64,000 bases of DNA from Calocera cornea HHB12733 (lineage: Eukaryota; Basidiomycota; Dacrymycetes; Dacrymycetales; Dacrymycetaceae), in the NCBI GenBank assembly GCA_001632435.1, contig KV423918.1:186001-250000 (forward strand), written 5' to 3'. Below the pieces are notes generated by a model. The model did no database searches. It was given only the letters and a program-made list of their open reading frames with translations, and was not told where the DNA came from. Positions 19,118-31,239 of the stretch are shown here, piece after piece. Each line of letters opens with the position of its first letter. Within the stretch, counting starts at the first letter, position 1. A program made the position numbers and the translations under genes.

Positions 19118-22100
19118 TCACGCGCCCAACTCGTCGCCCGCCATCCACTCGTTCCACAGGTCGTCGCCGCCCCCATTCGCGCCCATCGCGCTGCCCCCCG
19201 CTGAGGCCGGCGGGGAGAAATGCGGGCCCGCGCCGACGCTCGCCGCTGGCGAGGGGCCGTACGGGTAGCCGTTGCCCGGCGCACTTTGGAGGTGCACACT
19301 GGCTGCGCGCGGGGTCGGGTGAGTCTGCGAGTGGGAGGGCGAGGCCGCTTGCTGCCAGGGGGACTGGGGAGGGAGCGAGGCGTGCGAGTGGGTCACGGAG
19401 CCCGGCACGCCCATCGCGGGGTTGCCACCGACCATGCCCATCATCCCCGCTGCGCCGTACATCCCGTGCGCTTGGGCCTGCGGTTGCTGTGGCGTCTGTG
19501 CGGGCTGAGGCACTGCAGATTCCGCGCGCGATTGCGGGTTCGATTGCTGCCCGGGCATCTGCCAGCCTTGGACACCTGACATCCCGTACGACATCCGACC
19601 AGTGGCTTGAGCCTGCGCTTGAGCTTGAAGAAGCGCTTGATGAGCCTCGGTCATCTGGGGATGCCCCTGCTGGCCTTGTTGCTGCTGTTGCTGCTGTTGC
19701 TGCGCTTGTTGCTGCAGCTGCATCTGCTGCTGCTGGAACAACTGCTGCTGCTGTTGCTGCATCATCTGCTGCTGAAGCATCGCCTGCTGCTGAGGGTTGA
19801 GGCCGGGCGGGACACTCATCCGAGGCGTGGCCGGGGGCACGCTTCCAGGCGGGGACGCTTGGCTGGGATTCCGCTGCTGCCGTTGTACAGGTCGTTGAGG
19901 CGGTGGCATGCCCATCTGCTGATTTGGCTGCGCGCCAGGAGCAGGTGTCGGGGCCATACCGGGGTTCATGGCACTAGGCATGCCGTATCCCAGGTTTTGC
20001 TGGGCCTGCTGGGCCTGATGTTGCTGCTGTTGCTGCTGGGCCAACTGCTGCTGCTGGCGGTATGGAGCCCATGCACGAGGGTCGACACTAGCAGGAACAC
20101 CAGCCATCATCACTGAGTTGACTGCATTCTGTCCCATCGCACCAGCCATATTGGGCATGTTCTGGCCCATGAGCGGCACGTTGCCCATGGCAGGAGTCAA
20201 TGTGGGCAAGCCGTTGGCGCCCACCACTGGGGGCTGCTGAGCGGCGCGTTGCTGTTGCTGCAGATGCGACATCGGCTGCTGCGATTGTTGCTGGCGATTC
20301 TGTAAGGCGGCCATTTGCTGGCGCCGAGCCAGCATTTGCTGCTGCTGCTGTTGATAGGCCTGCATCTGCTGGAGCTGCTCCGGGCTCAGGTTGTTCGGTA
20401 TCATCATGTTGCCCATCTGCTGGCCAGGCTGCGGGAGCTGCATCTGGGGCTGCCCAGGTGTCTGCTGAGGCAGCTGCTGAACGTGTTGTCGGCTGATTGG
20501 CGTGCCCTGGAACATGCTCTGCATCTGGCTCTGCTGCGTCTGAGCCTGCTGAGCCTGCTGTTGCATCTGAGCGAATGGTTGCTGCATCTGCTGAGCGGGC
20601 TGCGGTGGCTGGGCCTGCTGCTGCATCTGCTGCATCTGCTGGGCCATGTCCGTGTTAGGCGGCGAGCCCTGGTGAGCAGAAGGCTGCTGTGACGGCTGGC
20701 GATGCTGAGCGATCGCAATTGGCGGAGCGGCAAACTCGTTCGCATTGGAGCTGGCGCTGGCAGAACGGCGATGAGCATCTGCCTGGGCTGCAAGTTGATT
20801 CGCTTGTTGCATTGCAGCCTGTTGCATTGCAGCCTGCTGTTGCTGTGGGTTCAGCCCGGAAGGAATGCGAGGTCGGACGCTCGGTGGGCGCGGTGTTCCC
20901 TGAGGCGGCTGCCCGCCCTGCATTTGTTGACCCTGCATTTGCTGGCCTTGCATCTGCTGACCCTGCTGCATCTGCTGCATCTGCTGCATCTTCCTGCGGT
21001 GCTGTATCCACTGCACGATATCTGTCATCCCGGCTCGCTGAAGCGAGAAAGGAGAAACTCACCATGGCACTCATCTCCTGATACTGCCTCCATTTGGTAT
21101 TCGGGTCCTGCGAATCGTAGTTCGGCGTCTGCTCCTTGATCAGCCGCACGACCGGGTCGTTCGGATTGCTGATTTTGCTGAGCACGCCAGGAAGCTGTTG
21201 CGGGGGCACTTTGTCAAGCGGGACCGGGTTGAATTGTGCCGGCCGCTGCTGCTGCTGGGATGTAGCCTGTTGAGGCTGACCAGGCGAGGGAGCGCCTTCG
21301 GGCTGAGGCGCAGGCTGGGCAACAGACGGAATTTGCTGTTGCTGCTGCTGAGGAGTCCCCTGAGCCTGCTGTTGCTGCTGCTGCTGCTGTTGCTGACGCT
21401 GCTGCTCCTGCTGCTGCTTCTCCCGAGCCTGGTTCTGGGCCTGCTGCAACTGTTGCTGCTGCAAGAGAGCCTGGCGCTGCTGCTGGACGGCCTGCTGCTG
21501 CTTGATGAGCATCTCCCGCTGCGCCGCCTGCTGAGCTTGCTGCTGTTGCTGAGCCACTTGCTGAGCCTGCTGCTGTTGAGCCTGCTGTTGAGCCTGCTGT
21601 TGCGCCTGCTGCTGTGCCTGCTGTTGCGCCGCCTGTTGAGCATGCTGTTGCTGAGCCTGTTGCGCCTGTTGCAGCTGCTGCCGAAGCCCCGCAACCTCCC
21701 TCTCTTTCTCCGCCTTCGCGCGCTGGTTCGCAAGCGCCTGATGGCGATAGCTCTGCTCCCGCATGGCGTTCTGCTGCTGGGCGTTCGCGCTCGGCAGGCG
21801 GATATGGCTCGACCGCTGCGGGGTGCTAGCAGCGCTCGAGACGGTCTGGGGCGTCCCGGGCTGGGTGTTGGGCTGCTGCTGCTGAGGTGGGCTTTGCTGT
21901 TTCTGCCCTTGCTGCTGCTGAGACTGCTCATCCTGTTGCTGCTGTTCCGGGGTAGAGGGCGTGGCCGGCTGAGCCTGAGCAGGACTCTGGGCCTGGGCCG
22001 TCTGGGGTTTCTTGCTCGGCGTGCCTTCCCTTCCCTCGTCCTCCGCCTCCCTAGGCCGCTTCATCCCCAGAATCCCGCCCGCGCCCGCACTCACATACTT

Positions 22101-23935
22101 GCCCCCGTCTGACTTGAAGATCTCGGCTGCGCGGCGGTACAGGTCCATGAGCGTCTCCATCGCGAGCCCCGGGACGAGGGGCGGCGGGCGCATCTGGTCG
22201 GTGGACACGGGGAAAACGACCTGGCGCGAGGCGGCGAGCATGACGCGGTTCTGGATCCACGAGAGATTCTTCTTCAGGCGTTCCCAGAACCTGCAACATC
22301 CCATCGACCATCAGTACTCTTCCTACTGTATCCTACATAGCGAAATACGCACTCGGTATACTCCCCATCCCGCTTCCCAGCCTGCTGTAGCCTCAGGCAG
22401 ATCATGAGCAGCTCCTCATTGATCCGGAGGATGATATCCGCCTGGTCCTGCAGGATATGGGCGGCCTCGTGGGCCGGGCCGACGGGCTGCGCTCGGTTCA
22501 CCTGCTGCTGCAGTTGGGCATGCTGTTGCGCCAGCTGCTGTTGCTGGAGCTGTTGGTACTGCTGCTGCTGCTGCTGCTGTCGTTGGGCCTGCAGTGCCTG
22601 CAGCTGACCCGACCCAGCGGACTCGGGTGCCTTCCCATCCATCTGGTTGGCAGAGGACGACTGTACAGAGTCCACGAGCGTCGGGGACGTAGGGGGGGAG
22701 CCCGTGGTGCCTGAGTCGGAGGACTTGCCGTTGACGACCGGTGCGGGTTGGGCAGGTTCTGCAGGCGCAAGATCGGTGGGCGCTTCCGCTTCTGCTGGTC
22801 TTGCCGGCTCTGTCGGCTCGGGCTGGATGGCAGTGGGCTGGGCAGCCGCAGGCTCGGGAGTATCAAGCAGCGTCCCCTCGTCTTTCTCGTCTTTCGAATC
22901 TTCGTCATGATCCTCGATCTTCATTTGCACTTCCTCCTCCTCCTCCTCTTCTTCTTCTTCTCCTTGCTCCCCATCATCCTTCTCCTCCACACCCTCGATA
23001 ACAGGCACAAAAGCCAACGGCCTCAGCTCGCCCTCCTGCCCCGGCCCCTGGACAGGCGAGCTCGTCCGCGGCCTATCCGGCAAGACAACCGGGCTCTGCC
23101 CGCCCGTTGTCGTGGGCTGGGCGCTTTGCGCCCGCGTAGACGGGTTCGTCGGCGGGAACAGGGCGTCCACATCAATGCCCATGTCCATATCCAGCTTTCC
23201 CTCCTCGCTATCATGGAGCTCCTCGATCGTCGGCCCTTCCTCCTCAGCCAGCAAGCCCGGCAGGGCCAGCCCCCCCTCAGCCTGAGTAGGCAGTTCCGAG
23301 AGTTGAGGGAGTTGGAGCTCATGATCAGGTAGTTCCGCGAGCTGCTTATCCATCATGTCCATGTTCAACTCGATCTCCAGCTCCACATCCATGTTGACGT
23401 CTCCGAAGATGTCCAGCGCGGAGTCGTCGTCATTGTCCAGGCCAGAGCTGCGGGGGCGAGAGCGGTCCTCGTCTAGATCGTCGTCGTCCAGCTCGGGGCC
23501 GAGGTCAAGCAGGTCTGCTATCGAGGAGTCGTCGTCCTTCGTCTCTGGTTGTGGTTGTGGTTGTGGTTGTGATTGTGGTTGTGGTTCTGGCAGATCATCA
23601 ACGACTGCCACCTCAGCCACCTCAGCAGCATCGCTCGCATCCGGTCCGTCACTCGCATTCGCCAGCGCACGCTCGGGTGCACCCTCCTCCTCAGCAGCAC
23701 CGCCCAACCCATCTCCAGCCAGCTCCACCCGAATCTCGTCTCGCAGCGGACTGCTCTTCTTCGGCAAATGTGGCGGGCTCTTCTGCGCGAGGCTCGTGTG
23801 TAGGTTGACGTCTCCGAAGATGTCGAGCGTGGGGTCGTCCTCGCCGGAGCTGGGCGGGCGGGAGAGGGAGCGGTCTTGGTCGCCGTCCAGATCGTCGTCG
23901 TCCAGCTCGGGGCCGAAGTCGAGCAGGTCTGCCAT
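19118..23935 (-). CDS. Glutamine-rich putative transcription coactivator
   Basis: Large minus-strand gene of at least three exons ending at 19118 (NEWMAGDELGA). The N-terminal third is acidic with a duplicated MADLLD-FGPELDDDDLD type module, followed by Pro/Ala/Glu-rich sequence. Across a well-supported intron (about 22291-22351, GTGCGT to TTGCAG) lies the only ordered-looking segment, ILRINEELLMICLRLQQ joined to EYTEFWERLKKNLSWIQN. The rest is long polyglutamine and Gln/Pro/Met-rich tracts. The ordered segment is reminiscent of the SSXT/SS18 N-terminal helix pair of SWI/SNF coactivators, and SS18 is also Gln-rich, but I cannot confirm this. The second intron near 21020-21064 cannot be placed uniquely by frame. 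The start is uncertain (see the finding at 23795-24170). Confidence 0.6.
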
Positions 23936-23997
23936 CGAGGAATCGTCGTCTTTCGTCACTGGTTCTGGTGCTTGGACATCGGCAACGGCCACGCCTG

Positions 23998-24170
23998 CCA
24001 CCTCAGGTTCGGTCGGGAGCGGGAGCAAAAGAAGGCTGGGCGGGGGCAAACAAACTCCCGGCGGAAGCAAAGAGACATCCAAGCGGAAGCAGCGGGTTCG
24101 GATCCGAATCAGAACCACCCCTGACGGAAGCAAGAAGACGGGCAAAAGAAGGCAATCGGAAGTATAATAT
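23998..24170. repeat. Block of CGGAAGCAA-type motifs
   Basis: Degenerate copies of CGGAAGCAA or CGGGAGCAAA (complement TTGCTTCCG) at about 24010, 24034, 24061, 24079, 24125 and 24157. It begins where the homology of the upstream copy of the duplicated module in the glutamine-rich gene stops. The motif matches the larger block at 51255-51830 in reverse orientation. Confidence 0.6.
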
Positions 24171-24564
24171 ATAAGCTAACTTATCCATTGTCATGAGACC
24201 CGAACGCCCTACATATTGTCCGGCAGAATGGGTTGAACCGAACCTATCATTGTTGCCTCCTGTTGCCGCCGATCCGGGATGAATCTGAACGCTAACACTG
24301 TCGCACGTAACCGCCGAGGATAGCAAATCATTAGTTTCAGTTTGTTACCCCACTCAACTGGATCTCCTGAAATCGGTTCAAACCGAGCACGAACCAAAAG
24401 CACAGACAGCACTACTTCCCAACACGGGCATAGAGACCTCCTCATTTCACACGTTGAATTTCTATGGTTCCTTGTTATTCATTTCATAATACCATCCCCG
24501 TGTCTTGTAATGCCTATCTAGCTCAGAATACAATGCATACGGGCCTCCATCCAGTTAGTTCATC
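24171..24564. other. Intergenic between two minus-strand genes
   Basis: No gene seen. AT-richer than its neighbours; may contain the 3' end of the RING/RRM gene and the promoter of the glutamine-rich gene. Confidence 0.5.
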
Positions 24565-26887
24565 TCACATGTTTGCCAGCCGATTGGCCAAGCTAGCGAC
24601 AATGTCCGGATGAACATTAAACTCGTTAGCAAAGCGCTGGATCATATGGCCTCTCGCTGCTCCAGCAGTGTTCCTTGCCATTGGGGACATCGAAATAGTC
24701 GGAATAGTCGGGAGACGTGCGGTCCGCTTGATGGAAGTGGAAGTGGCCGGGGTGAACGTAGCTCGTCTTACAGCCATCGATACGTCGAATGCTGGATATG
24801 TAAGTACGCTATAAGGTATTTTCCTGGAAACGAACGCACCAGGACAGTTTTTCATCGCCTGGTCAAGCTCCTTCTCAAGACTCGAGTTGATGTCTGGGTG
24901 GTTGTTGTAGTTCTCTTTGACTTGCATCCGGAGCAAGTCCATCGCATCTAGCAGCAGCATATAAGTAGTCACAAGGGTCAAGAGACGGAACATACAAGAA
25001 CATAGCTCTAGAGCGGCATAAGCCACTGTTCAACGGAATGGTAGACGACTTACCATATAGATGATCCCTTATGTCATTGGACATGCACCCCGTCCACTGC
25101 TGTGGGATCTTCCTGAGTATGCCGACGAGTTCATAGTATGGGAGAGCTGGAGTCTTCACGAAGCGAGGCTACAGACTATGTCAAAGGGCATGCATCGTCT
25201 CGAGAGCTTCATAGACTGACATTGGGGTTTTCAAGGAGCAGTACAAGAGAGTCGAGTTCTTTGTGGGAGAGGATGCTTGGTAGAGAATTCTGGCCGCGGA
25301 GCTTGGTGAAATCGGTGATGACTGGACAAGCGCCAATGAATTCCCCGGTCCAGGAGGGATACAACTAGGATTGTCAGTATAGAGACCAGAACAAACAACA
25401 CGGGGCTCACCTCCGTCATGAGTTCCTCCTGAGACGACATCGTCACTGTGACCGCCATTGTGCGCTTTCCTTTCCCTAGAACCGCGTTTTGCAACTTGCG
25501 CAGCACCGCCCGAGCTTGCTCTGCCGTCGAGAATTCGATGAATGCATGGCTGAAGGTCTTCCCAGACTGTCGATCGATCAAGGTATATGCTGCCATGAGA
25601 GGTTCTCCGACCCAACCCGCGACCATGACAGGAGTGATGTCCTAAGTGTTGGATCAGAGAAGACATAATGGGAACAGATCGCCTCCACTTACCCAGGGGA
25701 CATTGTCTACACGGAGAATAGTAGAGGTGAGTGAAGCTTGTGAGCGTGACACAGGCTCGTCTTTGACGCTTCCGATGCGGGGGAGGGCTGCAAGTTTCGA
25801 GGAATATCTGAGCGTGTCACTGTAAGTCTTCGGCACTGGGGTATCATAAGGGAGACCATCTTCAAAGACGACTGGAAGAGGAGCCAGCAGTTTGAAGTCG
25901 TGCACCGGCGCCCGGCAGAGCATGCAAGTCATGTCCTTCTCACGGACGATATTCAGCGACCCAGTGAGACACGTGGAGCATATGAGGTGATGACAAGGGT
26001 CGAGAATCGAGAATCGAGCAGGAACTGATGAGCATATACCACAGACAGAGCATGAAGCGACGGGAGAGGCAGAAGGCAGGCCAATAGAGGGGAAGCGAGG
26101 GTTCATGCGCGGGCGCTTGTCGACACGAATCCGGCTCGCATTCGCAGAATTAGAGGGAGAGTCAGTCGTCGGCGACAAGTCATTGTCATGCAGCACAGCT
26201 CGCAAGCGAGCTTCAACCGAGGTTTCCATTCGCTCGGGAGACGTCTCAAGAGTATAGGAACGACTCCGCATCAGAGGTGGGTCCGACACACTGCCCCGCT
26301 GGCGACTCAAAGGGCGCTTGGGAGGAGTCGTGAAGAGCGACGCTCGAAAGTCTTCATCCATCTGACTGTAAAACGACATAGACGACTCGGGAGACTGTTC
26401 TGAGAACGTTCGTGTGTGCCCCAGTGAGGGAGTAGGGAGCGCGTCTGTGCAAGGCCATCAGCGACTGTATCATATATGCGCGCATATACGTACCTTGCTC
26501 GTCCCCAGAGCTGTTGGACTGTGGCGGGCTCACATCGTTCGTCACCTTGATGCCATGGCTTTGCGCGCGATGTCTCCAATCGCCGTCATCGTCTGCTGCA
26601 GAGTGGGTGTCTCCCGCAGTGAACGAGGTGCACACGCGCTTCGACGAGGTGGTAGGCGGGGATGGACTAGCACGATTAGACTTATAACTGGGGGGACTAG
26701 ACTGAGGGGTTTTTGGTGAGCCGGACGAAAGCGGGCTGCTATGTGCGGACGGGAGTGCAATGAGCTGGGATCCTGGAGAGCAAAGAAGAGCAGCGCGAGC
26801 GCGAGCCAGTTTATCGGAGGGTGAGCCAGATGATTTCCTCTGTGCCGTAGGACGCGTCGGGGTGGAGGGGACCGAGCTTGAAGCCAT
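24565..26887 (-). CDS. RING-finger and RRM protein
   Basis: Multi-exon minus-strand gene starting at MASSSVPSTPTRP (26887) and ending SLANRLANM (24565). After a Ser/Pro-rich N-terminus and one clear intron (about 26444-26492), the second exon carries a RING-like finger: CSVCGICSS, LDPCHHLICSTCL, CMLCRAP. It then runs into an RRM whose RNP2 (TILRVDNVPW) and RNP1 (SHAFIEFS) flank an intron near 25640-25693. C-terminal exons encode helical sequence (TDFTKLRGQNSLPSILS; MDLLRMQVKENYNNHPD). The layout recalls RING+RRM E3 ligases such as CNOT4, but the order and RING spacing differ, so I do not assign orthology. A role in RNA-linked ubiquitination is inference. Confidence 0.7.
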
Positions 26888-27529
26888 CCTGCACGCGGTC
26901 AGAGGGCCGAGATGATGGTAGAGAAGAAGAGGGGCGAAGGACGCGCCGTGAAGACGCGTTTTTATGACCCAGGATGTCACCTCACGTGTGAGCACGTGAT
27001 TGACTTTCGTACTTCAGCTTGATCGAGAAGCGGCTCCACCTTGAAGTGATCGAGGCTGTACCGGGCAGAGCTCCACTATTTCCGAAGCTGTACAAGAAAA
27101 TTTGTGGGCTAATACCAAGGATAAAGACCACAGTTTTCCAGATCCAGGTTGTCTCATCGTTTCTTCGTGGAAACCCGAAGTACTGGAGCCGAAGATGTCT
27201 TGGAGGAACAGGAGACAGACAACAAAGCGCAAATTCCAGCGCTCACCGCGACGGAGTAAAGGCCTCCTCATCCCCAAGTCAGTCAAGTCCGGTCTATAAC
27301 ATGCAGAAAAATCGCGATCCGTGGATTGGACAGGATGTTAAACGCTGAACAGGCATAAGTACAAGTCGTAAACCACTCGTGAGGACGTGCCATAGCGCGC
27401 CTCTTCGCGAAGCCGACGCGTGAATGGTTCCGCGTCATAGCACCCAGAAGGGCCCTGGGACGAAGTTCGGTGCAGGAGGCTTTGCCACCCGCTAGCGCTC
27501 ATAAACACTTGTTACAACCGCAGAAAGAA
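26888..27529. other. Divergent promoter region (RING/RRM gene and CBP80)
   Basis: About 640 bp between divergent start codons. No gene seen. It includes the direct-repeat-like pair CACGTGTGAGCACGTGAT near 26983-27000, a possible E-box (CACGTG) site. Confidence 0.45.
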
Positions 27530-30500
27530 ATGAGCTATCGAGGAGGTCGCGGTCGCCATCACGGCGGAGGACGTGAGAGAGGCTATTATGGTAATGCGAA
27601 CTCGTTGCATCAGAGCGACTTTGGTGACCAACCCTTCCTTTCGTGCAGATGGCGACGCGGGAGCTGGACACAACCGCGGCCCATTCCGACGAGAGACCTA
27701 CAACCCCGAGACGCCGGAGCAGACTATAAGAAAGGAGATCTATGCTTTTGGAAATGTGGCAGGCGAGAAAGGAGGCGATCCTAATGTACGTTGTTCGGCG
27801 GCCGTAGTATGGCGTGGCTGTCTAACATCTCTCCTAGGAGTTTCCATCGTCCAAAATAGCCCCTTTCGCAAAACGCTTGATTTCTCGTCGAGCAACAGCA
27901 ACTGAGGCGAATGTGAAGGATGCCGTCGCCGATGCTGCTCGGATAGGGTGAGTATCCAGTCCCTCAGGAAGGATATCAGGTTGACGCCTTATAGTGCCGT
28001 GGAGCAACCTTACAAGATCCCTGCCTATGCGACGCTCCTCGCCTTGATGGTACATCCTGATCGGGTCGATGTCGAATCCAATGGAGAAGCGAATGGAGAT
28101 GCTGCTGTGGATCTTGCAAGCGGGTCTGCTGGGATCATGGAGGACGTGGTGAAGGGCTTCCAGAGCAGTTTGGATGGCTTGAGGTGGCGAGATATCCGCC
28201 TGACGGTACGCTTCTTGCATATATGCTCTATCTGGCGACTAATGGATGTGCCAGATCCACCTGTTTGCTCACCTGACGCGAGCCGGCACGATCTCCAGTA
28301 GCTCACTGTTACAGCTATTGCAAACCTTCACTGCTGTATTGGACGAATTTGGGGTCTCCTACCATCGTGGCCTGCAAGCTGCCTTGTGTGCCGGGGAGGG
28401 TGTCTTGATTGTAAGTGGCTCGTTGTGTGTGTTTGAGTATGACTCAAGTTGCTCTCAGGCGGGAGAGGCACTGTTTGTGCAATCAGCAGAATCCATCGAA
28501 GCCATCATCTCCTCTTTGGAAACCTTCTCTTCATCCTCCTCTTCGACACAGGATGTAGTTGTCCCCTTCATGAAGCAACACGAGATAGGAGATGTGACTG
28601 GTGAGCGTTCCTACAAGGTAAGCGACATATATGCAGCCCCCTTGTCCGCACTCAGCCGATCCCGCAGGCGGGAGAGGCACTGTCTGTGCAATCAGCGGAA
28701 TCCACCGGAGCCATCATCTCCTCTTTAAAAACCTTCTCCTCATCAGCGTCTGCGACATCGGATGTGCACGTCCCCTCATCATCCCCTTCGATACAGGATG
28801 GAGTTGACCCCCGCATGGAGCACCAGGAGATAGGACATGTGAATGATGAGCGTTCTTACGAGGTAAGCGACAGATATGTGCAGTCTCCTTGTTCGCGCTC
28901 AGCCAGTCCCGCAGGTTCTCACCGCATTGACTTCAACCTTAAGGGCCTGGGCAGCATCATCATTTGCTGAGACCGAACTGCCCTTCCCGCTTCCATATGC
29001 CTCGCTCTCCCTCAAGGATGTTGAGCCAGAAACTCAGTTCTCGCTGCCTGCTTTGATCGTACCTCCCGAAGTCATCGAGGTTGAGGGTGTAGGTGAGAGC
29101 AGTTCTGAAGAGTCACGGGCTCCAATCGGACCTGCGCGGGAGTTCCCAGATGTGTACCTGCGCTTGTTTGAGAATGATGTGGGTCACTGGATAGAGCGTC
29201 TGCACGATATACTGAATGCGTCTCCACAGGCCACCCCAAGTCCGACCACCCTGACCGGATACCTTCTCCGCACACTTTCCGCTGACACCGTGAACATATT
29301 TGAGGTGAACCGAAGAGAAGCCGCGCGGATCCTGACCGAACTTCCACGGTGGTGTCGAAAAGGTCTGCTTAAGCTGAAGAACGCAGAAGGAGAGTTGGAA
29401 GGGGAATGGCAGTTAGAGCCGCTATTGGTTGAGGTAAGATGGCTGTACTTTCCAAGTATTCCGATTGCTCATTCGTCTGCAGACCATATTATCCCACTGC
29501 TTTGCTCTGCCGAGACCAGAACAGATGCCGCTCTACTATCACAGCTTGCTGACAGAACTATGCAAGTTGGCGCCACAAACTGCTGGTCCTGCTGTTGGCA
29601 AGTCAATACGAAAACTGTACAACCTCTTGGGTGATGGTCTCCTGCCTGAAGTGGCTCGGCGCTTCGCAGAATGGTTCGCCATACATATGAGCAACTTCAA
29701 CTTTGGTTGGGTATGGAAAGAATGGTACGTACATATCTGTCGGAGACAGGAACGGCATTCATTCTCTTCCCAGGGTACCAGACATAGCCCTGTCACCCGC
29801 TCATCCGAAACGGAAGTTCATGCGTCGTGCCATCGAACTCGAAATTCGGTTGGCTTACTACGACCGGATCATGCAAACCTTACCTCCACCGATTCGTGAC
29901 CCTGAAGCTGGTGTAGTACCCGAGGAAGCCTCCGCGGCGAAGTTCGAGTTCGGTAATCCTGGTACGTGCGCTCTATCCTGGTCGGTGTACATTCTTGCTC
30001 ATGCTTACGACAGCGAATGAGCATCACGATGCTTCGATGACGTTGGCCAAGCTGATGCAGGGCAATCCTGAGCAACGCATTCCCCGCAGCAGCCCTCAAG
30101 AAGTCATCGACGAAGTCAATCGCATTCGGGAACAGCTGGCTGAGGGCGAATACACTGCCGAGATGGCGGATGAGACCGCTCGCGCCATCGCCTTCCAGAC
30201 TCTCCTGGATGTTGGCTCCCGCTCATTCTCTCATCTGCTCAATGCGATTGAACGATATCTCCCACTGCTGCGAAACTTGGCGAAGGCTGAAGGAGCAAAA
30301 GCTCAACTATTGGACGAAACCCAGAGGTTCTGGCAACAGGATGAGCAGCGAATTCTGATCGTCTTCGATAAGCTGATGCAATATCAAATCCTTGATCCCG
30401 TGGACATTATCAACTGGTGCTTCGGCTCAGTTTCTGATACCGAAGGCGTTACCATGGACGGACACGCTGGTCGGAAATCAAGATGGTTTTCGACATTCAA

Positions 30501-31080
30501 ATGGGAAGCTCTACGGTCGGCTATGGACAAAGCGAATGGACGTGTCACCGTGGCGAAAAAGAGGGCTGCGACGTTACGAAAGGAAGATGACGAAGCGCGG
30601 GCCAAAGCCGCAAGTACAGGAGATGACTACGCAATGGCTGATAATCCAGACGCGTTCCCTGAAGCGGCTCCGGTCATCGATTCACCGGCATTGGCCAACG
30701 CTTTGAAGGCATTGGCGACTCTCACGAAAGATCAGAAGAGCTCGTTGACCGCTGCGCTGACCGGCTTCTGCCGGACTCTGGTATACTCGCCAGAAGGGAC
30801 TTCGTGGGAGGCACGCCGTGACTGGACCGACACAGCGTGGGCTTCGTGGGAGACCTGGGGATGGTTCCGCCACTTCTGCACCTTCGTACGTCACATGCCC
30901 TCTACGTCGATCTCTTCTGACATGAGACTCCAGTATTCTTCGTACCTTCGCAGCTATGCGAACACGCTTGAGACTGTTGTCTTCGCTGAGTTGGCTGTCC
31001 CCGCTGGTGCCCATTATGCAAATGCTCCGATCCTCATTAAAAAGATTTGGAATGTCTCGCTGGGACGAGAGGATGCTTGA
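27530..31080 (+). CDS. STO1: Nuclear cap-binding protein subunit 1 (CBP80)
   Basis: Many-exon gene from MSYRGGRGRHHGGG to the stop at 31080. Its exons give the three MIF4G-like helical domains of CBP80: KEIYAFGNV and KIAPFAKRLIS, IPAYATLLALM, LRWRDIRLTIHLFAHLTRAG; then WIERLHDILNA and TLTGYLLRTLSADTVNIFEV; then HCFALPRPEQMPLYYHSLLT, RRFAEWFAIHMSNFNFGWVW-KEW, and a C-terminal domain with IVFDKLMQYQILDPVDIINW. With CBP20 it binds the 5' cap of nuclear RNAs for splicing, export and decay. The N-terminal RG-rich tail is typical. Within domain 1-2 linker sequence, one exon and its intron are tandemly duplicated (28459-28914). The gene is head-to-head with the RING/RRM gene. Confidence 0.9.
28459..28914 (+). 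repeat. Tandem exon-plus-intron duplication in CBP80
   Basis: Exon 28459-28617 (53 codons) with its 50-nt intron is repeated as exon 28668-28862 (65 codons) with a matching intron to 28914. Both exons start AGEAL-VQSAES and end DERSY/GERSY; both introns start GTAAGCGACA and end CCCGCAG. Both exons are in phase 0, so the frame is kept. Confidence 0.9.
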
Positions 31081-31239
31081 TGCGTTGTAGCGGGACCCTC
31101 TTCTGTTCTATGAGTATGAGGGAGGGATCCAGAGCAGTGGTGGCATGAGCGGATCTTGGTGTATTCCGTAGTGTACACTGCGCAACATCTCTACATCCTA
31201 CTTCCGACACGAATGACATGGAGTCAAGATCTATAAGCC

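Noticed and set aside
21198..22112. 304-residue leucine-rich plus-strand open frame
   Set aside because: Antisense shadow of polyglutamine CAG/CTG tracts in the minus-strand gene.
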